NCBI RefSeq assembly: GCF_000429185.2
Contig: NZ_AUBJ02000001.1
Span: forward strand, 1-64,000
Length of the DNA stretch: 64,000 nt
Direction of reading: 5' to 3'
DNA from: Actinoalloteichus caeruleus DSM 43889
GTDB lineage: Bacteria > Actinomycetota > Actinomycetes > Mycobacteriales > Pseudonocardiaceae
A model generated the notes under the pieces. The model was not told the origin of the DNA, did not search any database, and saw nothing but the letters and a program-made list of their open reading frames with translations. Positions 50,568 to 58,970 of the stretch are shown here, piece after piece; the stretch's first letter is position 1; the number at the start of each line of letters is the position of its first letter. The position numbers and the translations under genes are program-made.

Positions 50568-52907
50568 GTGGTGAACTGGCGCTTCGCGTTCGCCTCCAGC
50601 GAGGCGGCACTGCTGGTGACGACCACGACGCTGCTCGCGGCGGGCGGGCTCGTCTGGATCGCGCACCCGGGCGCCGCCCGGGTGCTCTGGGCGGTCGCGA
50701 CGGTGGTGGGCCTGGTCCCCGCCACCGTGTGGGTCATCGGGCAGTTCCGAGCCGGGCGGTGGGGCGCGGACCTCCTCGCGGTGCTCGCCCTCGCCAGCAC
50801 CCTCGTCGTCGGGGAGTTCCTGGCCGGCGCCGTCGTGGCGGTGATGGTCGGCACCGGCCGGCTCCTGGAGACCCTCGCCCAACGCCGGGCCGGCCACGAC
50901 CTCTCCGCGCTGCTCGACCGGATCCCGCGCACGGCCAAACTGGTCACCGTCGACGGACCGCGCCCGGTCCCGGTGGCCGAGCTCGGTCCCGGCGACCGGA
51001 TCGTCGTCGCCCCCGGCGAGGTGGTGCCCGTCGACGCGGGGGTCACCGCCGACGCCGCCTTCGACGAGTCGGCCCTCACCGGCGAACCCGACCCGGTGAC
51101 CAGGAGGGCCGGGGACACTGTGCGCAGCGGCGTCGTCAGCGTGGGGGAGGCCGTGGAACTCGTCGCCACCGCCTCCGCCGAGGACAGCACCTACGCGGGA
51201 GTCGTCCGCCTCGCCGAACAGGCCGGGGCGGGCGCCGCACCCGTCGCCCGCCTGGCCGACCGGGTGGCGGCCTGGTTCCTGCCCACCGCCCTCGCCATCG
51301 CCGGCCTGTCCTGGCTCACCTCGGGAGACGCGGTCCGCGCGGTCGCCGTGCTGGTGGTGGCCACCCCGTGCCCGCTCCTGCTCGCCGTGCCGATCGCCGT
51401 CACCGGCGGGCTGTCCCTCGCCGCCCGGTCCGGTGTCGTGGTCAAGGGCGGCGCGACGCTCGAACTCCTCGGCCGGGCGGCCACCCTGGCCACGGACAAG
51501 ACCGGGACCGTGACCGTGGGACGCCCCGAGGTGGTTGGCGTCGTCTGCGCCCCCGGGGAGGACGCCGCGAGGGTGCTGGCGTTGGCGGCGGCCGTCGAGA
51601 GCTACTCCACCCACGTGCTGGCCGGCGCTGTCGTCCGCGCCGCCGCCGGTGCCGGGCTCCGCCCGCCGAGCGCCACCGAGGTGCGCGAACGGCACGGGGT
51701 GGGGGTGGAGGGCCGGGTCGAGGGCAGCGCGGTCCGCGTCGGAAGGGCCGGCGACGAGGGCGCCCTGCCGGACTGGGCGAGGGGTGCCGCGAGCAGGGGC
51801 CGGTTGGACCTCGCGACCCCGGTCTGGGTCACTGTCGACGACCGGCTCCGGGGCGCCCTGCTGATGCGGGACCGCGTCAGGACCGACGCCGGACGCACCA
51901 TCCGCCGCCTCCGTGCGGTCGGCCTGCGGGACATCGTGCTGGTGACGGGCGACCGGGTCGCCAACGCCGAGGAGGTCGCCGCCCTCCTCGGGCTCGACGC
52001 GGTGCGCGCCGAGGCGTCCCCGGCCGACAAGATCCGGTGCGTGCGCGACCAGCGGCGGCGGGGGATCACCGTCATGGTTGGTGACGGCGTCAACGACGCC
52101 CCGGCGCTGGCCGCGGCCGACGTCGGGGTGGCCCTGGGCTCCCGGGGGTCGACGGCGGCGGCCCAGGCGGCGGACGCCGTCATCCTCGACGACCGGATCG
52201 ACCGGCTGGCCGACGTGGTGGAGATCGCCAGGCGCACCCGGGGGATCGCCGTGCGGAGCGCCGTCGTGGGCACGTCGCTGTCAGTGGTGGCGATGATCGT
52301 GGCGGCGGTGGGCTGGCTGCCGCCGGTGGCGGGCGCGGTGGCCCAGGAGGGCATCGACGTGGTGGTCATCCTGTACGCCCTCCGCGCCTTGCGGCGCCCC
52401 CGCCGCACGAAGGTCGGGGACCCGACCGACCGGATGCTCCGCCGCTTCGCCGCCGAGCACGACGAGCTCCAGCCCACCAGGGTCGCGGTGCGGCAGGCGG
52501 CCGACGCACTCTCCGGTGGGCCCTCCCCGGTGGCCGACGCGGAACTCCACCGCGCCCACCGCCTGCTCGTCGACCACCTGCTGCCCCACGAACGGGCTGA
52601 GGAGAGGGACCTGTACCCGAGGGTCGGAGCGCTCTTCGGCGGGCAGGAGGCGATGAGCACCATGAGCAGGAGCCACGTGGAGATCGAACGTCTCATCCGC
52701 CGGTTGGGACGGCACCTGGCGGAGTCGGGGGGCCGGGTGCTCCCCGACCAGGTCGACGACCTGCGGGCCACCCTCTACGGTCTCGACGCCGTACTGACCC
52801 TGCACTTCGCGCAGGAGGAGGAGGCGTTCTTCACCCTCGCCGACCCGGACCCCGAGCCCCGGGACGTGGACCGTCGACGGGGGTTGGGCGGGGCCGAGGA
52901 GGCGTGA
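50568..52907 (+). CDS. P1B-type metal ATPase with C-terminal hemerythrin domain
   Basis: A 779-aa membrane ATPase. It lacks an N-terminal heavy-metal-associated domain. The actuator has DESALTGE (166-173), the metal-binding transmembrane motif is TPCPLL (266-271), the phosphorylated Asp310 is in DKTGT, and GDGVND is in the P domain. Residues about 620-775 are a hemerythrin-like helical bundle with His and Glu ligands (HRAHRLLVDHLLPHE, SHVEIERL, HFAQEEE). The TPC motif plus hemerythrin tail defines P1B-5 ATPases, implicated in exporting Fe or Ni. GTG 50568 has GGGAGGA 9 bases upstream. Confidence 0.92.
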   Translation: MVNWRFAFASSEAALLVTTTTLLAAGGLVWIAHPGAARVLWAVATVVGLVPATVWVIGQFRAGRWGADLLAVLALASTLVVGEFLAGAVVAVMVGTGRLLETLAQRRAGHDLSALLDRIPRTAKLVTVDGPRPVPVAELGPGDRIVVAPGEVVPVDAGVTADAAFDESALTGEPDPVTRRAGDTVRSGVVSVGEAVELVATASAEDSTYAGVVRLAEQAGAGAAPVARLADRVAAWFLPTALAIAGLSWLTSGDAVRAVAVLVVATPCPLLLAVPIAVTGGLSLAARSGVVVKGGATLELLGRAATLATDKTGTVTVGRPEVVGVVCAPGEDAARVLALAAAVESYSTHVLAGAVVRAAAGAGLRPPSATEVRERHGVGVEGRVEGSAVRVGRAGDEGALPDWARGAASRGRLDLATPVWVTVDDRLRGALLMRDRVRTDAGRTIRRLRAVGLRDIVLVTGDRVANAEEVAALLGLDAVRAEASPADKIRCVRDQRRRGITVMVGDGVNDAPALAAADVGVALGSRGSTAAAQAADAVILDDRIDRLADVVEIARRTRGIAVRSAVVGTSLSVVAMIVAAVGWLPPVAGAVAQEGIDVVVILYALRALRRPRRTKVGDPTDRMLRRFAAEHDELQPTRVAVRQAADALSGGPSPVADAELHRAHRLLVDHLLPHERAEERDLYPRVGALFGGQEAMSTMSRSHVEIERLIRRLGRHLAESGGRVLPDQVDDLRATLYGLDAVLTLHFAQEEEAFFTLADPDPEPRDVDRRRGLGGAEEA

Positions 52908-52922
52908 CCGCCGGGGCGGTGT

Positions 52923-53526
52923 TCACGGATGAGGCGGAGCCGTGTCCCGGGCACCCGCCCTTCCCACCGTGCTCGCGGTGAGCCGCCCGGTGGCGGTCGA
53001 GCAGCCCGACCACCGCGGGCCCGACACCTTCTCCATGCCCAGCGCCAGGTCGAGGCCCCCACCGAGGGGATCGCGGTCGACCAGCAGCGGATGGCCGCCC
53101 CGCCTGGCCGAGGCCCAGGCCACCGAGGCGGCGAACGTGGATGCTCCCGCCCCGGCCCCGGCCACCGAGGACACCGACGACGGGGGCGGCGCGGGTGGCG
53201 GGGGGCTCGGTGGCGTCGGCCAGCGCGGTGACCAGGAGTTCGTCGTCTCCGGGGAGTGTGACGACCCGGTCCACGCCCAGCAGCACCGCCGCGCGCCAGT
53301 TCCCTTCGGGCAGCGGACTGGTCGAAACCGCGAGAACTCCCCGTCTCCGCCCGAGGCCTGCCTCGGGCACTCGGACGGTGGAGCGGACCAGGCCCCAGAA
53401 CGACAGCGACCCCTGGAACGCTTCCCATGCGGTTCGCATGGGCCCGAGCAGGACGGGCTCGGGGTTCCAGGGGTCGGGTAGCTGTCTGGTATTCGCCGAC
53501 CGCTCACCCGTCAGTGGACGCGCCAC
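52923..53526 (-). pseudogene. ssd: decayed ssd (CpaE-like septum site-determining) gene
   Basis: The minus-strand frame from GTG 53526 reads like Ssd (LLGVDRVVTLPGDDELLVTA, then VVGVLGGRG), then shifts frame in the run GGCCGGGGCCGGGGCGGG near 53145-53165. The next frame continues as Ssd with the deviant P-loop AGASTFAASVAWA and PLLVDRDPLGGGLDLALG, then ends after about 80 residues. Ssd proteins are normally about 350 aa; both the N-terminal third and the C-terminal half are missing. No tad genes follow it. I call it a pseudogene. Confidence 0.7.
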
Positions 53527-53561
53527 CGAGCGGGGCCGGCGTGGGTGTTGCCGAGGCGGTC

Positions 53562-53600
53562 CTAGCGGACAGCCACCTCACGAGTCCTAGAGCTCTTCAC
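53562..53600 (-). CDS. 12-codon leader ORF with near-perfect Shine-Dalgarno
   Basis: GTG 53600 opens a frame encoding MKSSRTREVAVR and a TAG stop. Seven bases before it lies AGAAAGGAGGTGGTCC, complementary to the last 16 bases of this 16S rRNA with a single G-U wobble. A promoter sits just upstream, and the ssd remnant begins 35 bases downstream. It may be a leader peptide or a tiny functional gene. It is too short for domain analysis. Confidence 0.55.
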   Translation of the reverse strand: MKSSRTREVAVR

Positions 53601-53631
53601 TGCTGGACCACCTCCTTTCTCGTGTACGGCG

Positions 53632-53661
53632 AGACTAGGTCGGGGACCGGCAAGGTCGCAA
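53632..53661 (-). promoter_or_regulatory. promoter of the short ORF
   Basis: On the minus strand TTGCGA (53661-53656) and TAGTCT (53637-53632) have an 18-base spacer. The predicted transcript starts about 5 bases before the ribosome-binding site. Confidence 0.55.
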
Positions 53662-54038
53662 CCAGTTTTCTCGTGACCCGGCTGACCCGACCCGGCGGAG
53701 GAGGTTCGGCGGGAGGTCCGCCGTGCCGTCCGCCGATGTCTGAGGCCGTGCCGTCGCCGGCCGCGGTGCCGGTCCCACCGTCGCGCGGTTCGAGGTGCTG
53801 GCCCGGGGCGGCGCTCGGGCTTGACCGGGCCGGTAGGCCGGTCTCATCCCTCGGTGTGATCGGGCGAGCCGGCCTCGACCCGCTGCGGTAGTCAGGAGCG
53901 GCGGGAGTCGGAGGGAGCGGCGGTGTCGGTGGGGGGTGGAGCCCGGTCCGGTCGGGGGCACGTCCCGCCCGGCCGGAACGGCACGGGGAGCGGGGCCGGG
54001 CGGGCGGCGGTGAGGCGGCCAGCAGCGTCCCGGGGCGG

Positions 54039-54824
54039 GTGGACCGAGGCGTTCGGGTTGCGTCAGCCGGGGTGCGGCGGTGCTCGGTCCCGTGCGGGGG
54101 CCCGGCCGGCTCCTCGGGCTGGAGCGACGACCACCGGGACCGGTACGGACTGGTGTTCGGGTTGCTGGTGGGCGGCTACCTGCTCGGCGCGGTGACCGAG
54201 GGCGGTTGGGCGACCGCCTCGCGGGTGCCGCTCTTCCTCGTCACGGTGCTGGTCACGCTGCGGACCTCGTGGGCGCGCCGTCGGGTCGTGGCGACGATCG
54301 TGGCGTCGTCCTTCCTCGCCGGGGGCGTCGTCACCGTTCTGCTGCTCGCCGACCAGCGGCGGGCCGGGCTCGGCGTCCTCAACCTGTGGATCGCGGCCCT
54401 GCTCCTCGTGGTGGTGCTCGTCGTCGTCCGGCGCGTCCTCTCCCACCAGGTCGTCACGGTGACGACGATCTTCGGCGCGTTGAGCGCCTACCTGGTCATC
54501 GGCCTGTTCTTCGCCGCCTGCTACCAGGCCTTCGACCAGTTCGGGGACGGTCCGTTCCTCGTCGGGGCCGGATCCGGGGAACCGGGCGCCCTCCAGTACT
54601 TCAGCTTCACGACGCTGACGACCCTGGGCTACGGCGACCTCACCGCGGCCGAGCCCTTCGGTCGGGGGCTGGCGGTGATGGAGGCGTTCGCCGGGCAGGT
54701 CTTCCTCGCGACCCTGCTCGCCCGGCTGGTCGCCAGCTTCCGGGCAACCCGGCGCCAGGCGGGCCCCCCGGGACGGGGAACCACTGGGGTGGTTCGGGTG
54801 ACCCGACGACGAGGACGAGGGTGA
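54039..54824 (+). CDS. two-pore-helix potassium channel family protein
   Basis: About 261 aa with four or five hydrophobic segments. The pore region FTTLTTLGYGDLTAAEPFGR contains the potassium selectivity filter TLGYGD and is followed by the last helix (LAVMEAFAGQVFLATLLARLV). It is an Ion_trans_2-type channel. The first 30 residues look non-coding, so a later start is likely. No regulatory RCK domain is attached. It is divergent from the ssd remnant. Confidence 0.85.
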   Translation: MDRGVRVASAGVRRCSVPCGGPAGSSGWSDDHRDRYGLVFGLLVGGYLLGAVTEGGWATASRVPLFLVTVLVTLRTSWARRRVVATIVASSFLAGGVVTVLLLADQRRAGLGVLNLWIAALLLVVVLVVVRRVLSHQVVTVTTIFGALSAYLVIGLFFAACYQAFDQFGDGPFLVGAGSGEPGALQYFSFTTLTTLGYGDLTAAEPFGRGLAVMEAFAGQVFLATLLARLVASFRATRRQAGPPGRGTTGVVRVTRRRGRG

Positions 54825-55773
54825 CGGCGTCCTCGGAGGGCTCGTCAGGGAGCGGGTGGACCTGACCGGCCGGGCAACGGCGCCGTGCGGTGGGGACGCG
54901 GTGTTCGTGTGCCTGGGCCCGTCCACGGTCTCCTCGACGGCTCGTGGCGTCCCCTCGGGGGAACCGGGGTGGGAGGGCAGGGACGACCAGGAGCGAGCCG
55001 GGGCGGGCGAACAGGACCCGAGCACCGGTGGTGCGGACCGGCGGAGCGGCGGGGAGGGATCGGCGGGTCCCCCTCGCGGCGACGCGGGTTGGGCCCCCGA
55101 CGCCGTCCGTCGCGGTGCGCGTGGGCAGGCGGCCCGTCGCTCGAGGCCTCTCCACGGAATCCCGCCCCGGCCGCGCCGAGGCGAGTGGCACGTGGGCTTC
55201 ACGCGGAGGCGGAATCCGAACCGCCGCCGGGCGGGCGCGCGAATACGGGCCGTGACAGGTGGCGCGGGTAGTCGTGGTCGGCAATCCCCGGCTGGCCGAT
55301 GGTGGGGCCACGCCCGTGCCGCCGGTCTTCTTATCAGCCGCACTCACGGAGCGTGCGGCGAATTCCGGTGAGCATCCCGAGGTAATCCAGAATGAGCGCG
55401 CGTTACCTGAGTGTGATATAAACCTCCGTTTTCTTCTGAGCCGTTCGCGTGAGTGGGAGGTTGTCCGCGGCCCGGTCGCCCACTCGTTCGCCCGGGTCGG
55501 AGCGGGGTTGTCGGGCGCGTGGGCGGCGGGGTGGGGGTGGCGTCGCGCCGGTGCGTCCACTCCGGATCGGGGGTGGGATGCGCAGGTGGCGGTGCTGACG
55601 GGGCCGGGGCGACCGAGGCGGGGGGCGCCGGCTGTTCGGCCCGTCACTGTCACTGTCCGAAGCGGACCGGTCGGTGGGCTTGCGCCGTTCGGAGGTACGG
55701 AGAGCGAAGTTGAAGCTTCAAGTAACTCTGGGGTTAGCGGAATCCTCCTATCGGCTCACTCGCCCCGGGCTAT
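54825..55773. other. long gene-free region before the conservon
   Basis: About 950 bases with no frame showing gene-like codon bias, on either strand. Two AT-richer islands (about 55320-55450 and from 55690 on) stand out; TGATATAA near 55410 could be part of a promoter. A small RNA or long regulatory region for the conservon is possible. Confidence 0.4.
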
Positions 55774-55802
55774 TCATACTGGCATCTTGATCATGCTATG
55801 CT
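55774..55802 (+). promoter_or_regulatory. conservon promoter candidate
   Basis: TTCATA (55774-55779) and TATGCT (55797-55802) are 17 bases apart. The ATG at 55798 lies inside this -10, which argues against it as a start codon. Confidence 0.45.
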
Positions 55803-55956
55803 CGCCGCCGCAGTGGCACGAATAGCTGGAATATTGAAGACGGCGTTCCGGAATGACGACCGGTACGCGCGCCGGGTTCCGGTCGCGGAGCCTCGACCGC
55901 CGGCCCGTGACGACGTCTTCGCGGATCCGATTCTTCGTGATAAGGAGATTTCTCCC

Positions 55957-57531
55957 TTGGCACAGTCTCCTTCGCCCGCCTCGCGGCGTGATCCGCGGCG
56001 TGCTCGACCAGAGGCCGGCGGGCCACTGGCGCGTGCGGTTCCCGCGTGGCGGGAGGCAGCCGAACGCTTCCCGCACTGGCGCATGCGCGCCGTCGACGAG
56101 GCTCGACGGTTCTGGCGGCGGGTCGTGGACGGCCCGGCGCCCCAACAGCCGCAACCCCCGACCGAGTCCAGGGAGCTCCTTCCGAGCGTGCTGGCCAGCC
56201 TGGCGCTGCGTGATCTGACCCTGGTCGAGTTGCTTCTCCAGCGGGTGGAACAGGCGGAGGAACGGGAGGAGAACCCCGAACAGCTGGAGTTCCTCTACCA
56301 GATCGACCACCTCGCCACCCGCATGCGGCGCAACGGCGAGAACCTGCTCGTCCTGGCCGGCAAGGACAGCGACACCCCGCACTACGGTCCGGTCCCCCTC
56401 ATCGACGTCGTTCGCGCCGCGACCTCGGAGATCGCCAGCTACCACCGGGTCAGGACCGAGACCATGCCGGACGTCCAACTCGTCGGCGCCGCCGCCAACG
56501 ACGTCAGCCACCTGTTGGCCGAGTTGCTGGACAACGCGGCCGCGAACTCCCCGAGGGAGGCGGCCGTGGTCGTCTCGTCCCCGGCCGGCGCCAACGGCGA
56601 GTTGCGGCTCCAGGTGCAGGACCCGGGGATCGGAGTGCCCCCGGAGCGGCTGACCAGGCTCAACGCCCGCCTCGCCGGAACCCCGCTGCTCGACGCCAGC
56701 GTGGCGCGGCACATGGGCCTCTACGTGGTCAGCCGGCTGGCCCACCGGCACGGCATCCGGGTGAGCCTGCGGTCCCGCCCCGGCGAGGGCACGACCGCCA
56801 GCGTGGTGCTCCCGGACCGCCTCGTCAGGGCCCGGCCCGCGAGCAGCCCCACCAGCAGCCGGATCGTCGCGCCCGCGAGCAGGCGACCCGTCGCCGAGCC
56901 GCACCCCCAGCGGCCGCCGCTGCCCGGCCGGACCCCCACGGCCCCCGACCGGGGCTCGGTGCGCACCGCCGGGGCCAGCCCGCTCCCCACCAGGACACCC
57001 GCCTCCTCGACCCCTCCCCGGACCTCCGGCGCGAAGCCGACCGCCACCAGCGGAACCGAGGTGAGCGGCACCACCAGTGGTGGTCTGCCCAAGCGCGCCC
57101 CCCGCCGCGCGCCCACCACGGAGCAGAGCCCCCGGCCGGCGACCGAGCGGACCTCGTCGGCCCAGTCGGCCAAGGCCCTGCACGACGCCCTGGACGGGTT
57201 CGAACTCGGGCAGGACGCCGCCAGGAAGGAGACCGCGGCGGCGGAGCCCACCCCGCCGGCGACGGAGACCGGGGCCGGAGGGGAGAGCGTCACCGCGACG
57301 CCCGCCGATCCGGGCCCGGCCCCCACCACCACGCCGGAGCCGGAGCGGTCGGCCCCGGCGCGCCGCCAGTCACGCACCCCGCGCGCCGCACGCGCCACCC
57401 AGTCCGCCGCCCCGGCCGGGGACGCCGACCTCCGGACCTCGGACTCCCCGTCGGACCTCGCGCAGGACGACACCGCCCTCGCGGGCGAACCAGTGAACCC
57501 CACTACGAAGGAGCGGGACGGGCTGACATGA
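55957..57531 (+). CDS. conservon sensor-kinase-like ATPase (CvnA-type)
   Basis: About 524 aa. A helical region with the H-box-like FLYQIDHLATRMRRNGENLLVL is followed by an HATPase_c domain: N-box ELLDNAAANSP, G1 DPGIGVPPERL, G2 HMGLYVVSRLAHRHG. The last 240 residues are a Pro/Thr/Ala-rich disordered tail. Unlike classic CvnA it has no transmembrane or extracellular sensor domain. I start it at TTG 55957 because TAAGGAGA lies 8 bases upstream and codon bias begins there; the upstream ATG 55798 overlaps the promoter. It heads a four-gene conservon, and its stop overlaps the roadblock gene. Confidence 0.82.
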   Translation: MAQSPSPASRRDPRRARPEAGGPLARAVPAWREAAERFPHWRMRAVDEARRFWRRVVDGPAPQQPQPPTESRELLPSVLASLALRDLTLVELLLQRVEQAEEREENPEQLEFLYQIDHLATRMRRNGENLLVLAGKDSDTPHYGPVPLIDVVRAATSEIASYHRVRTETMPDVQLVGAAANDVSHLLAELLDNAAANSPREAAVVVSSPAGANGELRLQVQDPGIGVPPERLTRLNARLAGTPLLDASVARHMGLYVVSRLAHRHGIRVSLRSRPGEGTTASVVLPDRLVRARPASSPTSSRIVAPASRRPVAEPHPQRPPLPGRTPTAPDRGSVRTAGASPLPTRTPASSTPPRTSGAKPTATSGTEVSGTTSGGLPKRAPRRAPTTEQSPRPATERTSSAQSAKALHDALDGFELGQDAARKETAAAEPTPPATETGAGGESVTATPADPGPAPTTTPEPERSAPARRQSRTPRAARATQSAAPAGDADLRTSDSPSDLAQDDTALAGEPVNPTTKERDGLT

Positions 57532-57953
57532 GTCGTCCATCGAGTAATGAGGCGCAGGACCTCGCCTGGCTGGTCAACGACTTCGTCGACCAGGTCCCCG
57601 GGGTCACCCACGCGGTGGTCGTCTCCGTCGACGGCCTGTTGCTCACCGCGTCGAAGGACCTGACGGTCGAGAACGCCGAACAGCTCGCGGCGATGTCGAG
57701 CGGCCTGCTCAGCCTCGCCCAGGGCAGTTCCCGACTCTTCCAACAGGGGGCCTGCGAGCAGACCATCATCAAGATGGAACGGGGCTACCTGTTCATCATG
57801 TCCGTCAGCGACGGGTCGTGCCTGACCGTGCTGGCGTCCGGCGAGTGCGACATGAAGGTGGTCGCCTACCAGATGACCCTGCTGGTGGAGAAGGCCGCGC
57901 ACGTGCTCACCCCCGAACTGCGTACCGAGCTGAGCGAGGCGAAGACTTCGTGA
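57528..57953 (+). CDS. roadblock/LC7 domain protein (CvnB-type)
   Basis: A 141-aa roadblock/LC7 fold protein (LVNDFVDQVPGVTHAVVVSV, then DGLLLTAS). In Streptomyces conservons this protein binds the ATPase and regulates the GTPase. ATG 57528 overlaps the ATPase stop as ATGA. Confidence 0.92.
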   Translation: MSRPSSNEAQDLAWLVNDFVDQVPGVTHAVVVSVDGLLLTASKDLTVENAEQLAAMSSGLLSLAQGSSRLFQQGACEQTIIKMERGYLFIMSVSDGSCLTVLASGECDMKVVAYQMTLLVEKAAHVLTPELRTELSEAKTS

Positions 57954-58005
57954 CCGTCACCCGCCGGCCCGGTGCCGGGGTGACGCGTGAGGAACGAGGA
58001 GCGTC

Positions 58006-58362
58006 GTGACCAACAATTCGCGTAAGAGCGCCCGGGTCCGGCCGTACCTGGTGACCGGCGGGCGCACCCGATCCCGTCGGCCGCTCCTGCTGGAGACTCT
58101 CATCTCGGTGGTGGAGTTCGACCCGGCGCTGGAGAAGACCCTGATCCCCGAGTCCTGGCGGATCTACGAGCTCTGCCGCAGCCGGCAGTCCGTCGCCGAG
58201 ATCTCCACCAGGCTCAAGCTTCCGCTCGGCGTCGTCCGGGTGCTGGTCTGCGACCTCAGCGACCAGGGCCGGGTGCGGGTGCACGCGACCAGTATCGACA
58301 GCGAGCAAGACCAACGAGACCTGCTCGAAAGGGTGCTTCGTGGGCTACAGACCATCTCCTGA
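58006..58362 (+). CDS. DUF742 protein (CvnC-type)
   Basis: A 118-aa DUF742 protein: RVRPYLVTGGRTRSRRPLLL at the start and a winged-helix-like ISTRLKLPLGVVRVLVCDLS. It is the standard third gene of a conservon. GTG 58006 has GAGGAG upstream. Its end overlaps the GTPase gene by 23 bases. Confidence 0.92.
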   Translation: MTNNSRKSARVRPYLVTGGRTRSRRPLLLETLISVVEFDPALEKTLIPESWRIYELCRSRQSVAEISTRLKLPLGVVRVLVCDLSDQGRVRVHATSIDSEQDQRDLLERVLRGLQTIS

Positions 58363-58921
58363 GGGCGACGGCGCCTCGGCGATCTCCGCGAAGATCGTCA
58401 TCGCCGGGGGATTCGGGGTCGGCAAGACGACCTTCGTCGGATCGGTGTCGGAGGTGCCGACTCTCAGCACCGAAGCGCTGATGACGGAGGTCAGCGCCCC
58501 GGTCGACGACCTGGAGGAGACGCCGGACAAGACCACCACGACCGTCGCCATGGACTTCGGGCGGATCACCCTGGACTCGGAGCTGGTGCTGTACCTGTTC
58601 GGCACCCCGGGACAGCCCCGGTTCTGGTTCATGTGGGACGACCTCGTCCGGGGCGCGCTCGGCGCGGTGATCCTGGTGGACACCCGGCGGCTCTCCGACT
58701 GCTTCCCGGCCGTGAACTACTTCGAGAACGACTGCGACGTCCCCTTCATCATCGCGGTGAACCAGTTCGACGACGCACCGGTCTACCCGCTGGAGGAGGT
58801 TCGGGAGGCGCTTGCCGTCGGCCCGAACGTCCCGATCGTGAACTGCGACGCCCGGGAGGGCGTCGACGCGAGGGGTGTGCTGACCGAGGCGATCAAGCAC
58901 GCGCTGGCAGTGACCGGGTGA
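58340..58921 (+). CDS. conservon GTPase (CvnD-type)
   Basis: A 193-aa small GTPase. The P-loop GGFGVGKTT is at 23-31, the switch II region is LFGTPGQPRFWFMWDDLVRG and the base-recognition motif VNQFD. With the three upstream proteins it forms a G-protein-like complex that, in Streptomyces, tunes development and metabolism. GTG 58340 lies within the previous gene. Confidence 0.93.
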   Translation: MGYRPSPEGDGASAISAKIVIAGGFGVGKTTFVGSVSEVPTLSTEALMTEVSAPVDDLEETPDKTTTTVAMDFGRITLDSELVLYLFGTPGQPRFWFMWDDLVRGALGAVILVDTRRLSDCFPAVNYFENDCDVPFIIAVNQFDDAPVYPLEEVREALAVGPNVPIVNCDAREGVDARGVLTEAIKHALAVTG

Positions 58922-58970
58922 AGGGGCTCGTCGTGGTCGGCACCGAGACGGTTCGGGGAAAGTGGAGTCG

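Noticed and set aside
55798..55956. ATG 55798 as the start of the conservon ATPase
   Set aside because: It lies inside a -10 element, has no ribosome-binding site, and the next 50 codons lack GC bias at the third position. TTG 55957 with TAAGGAGA fits better.
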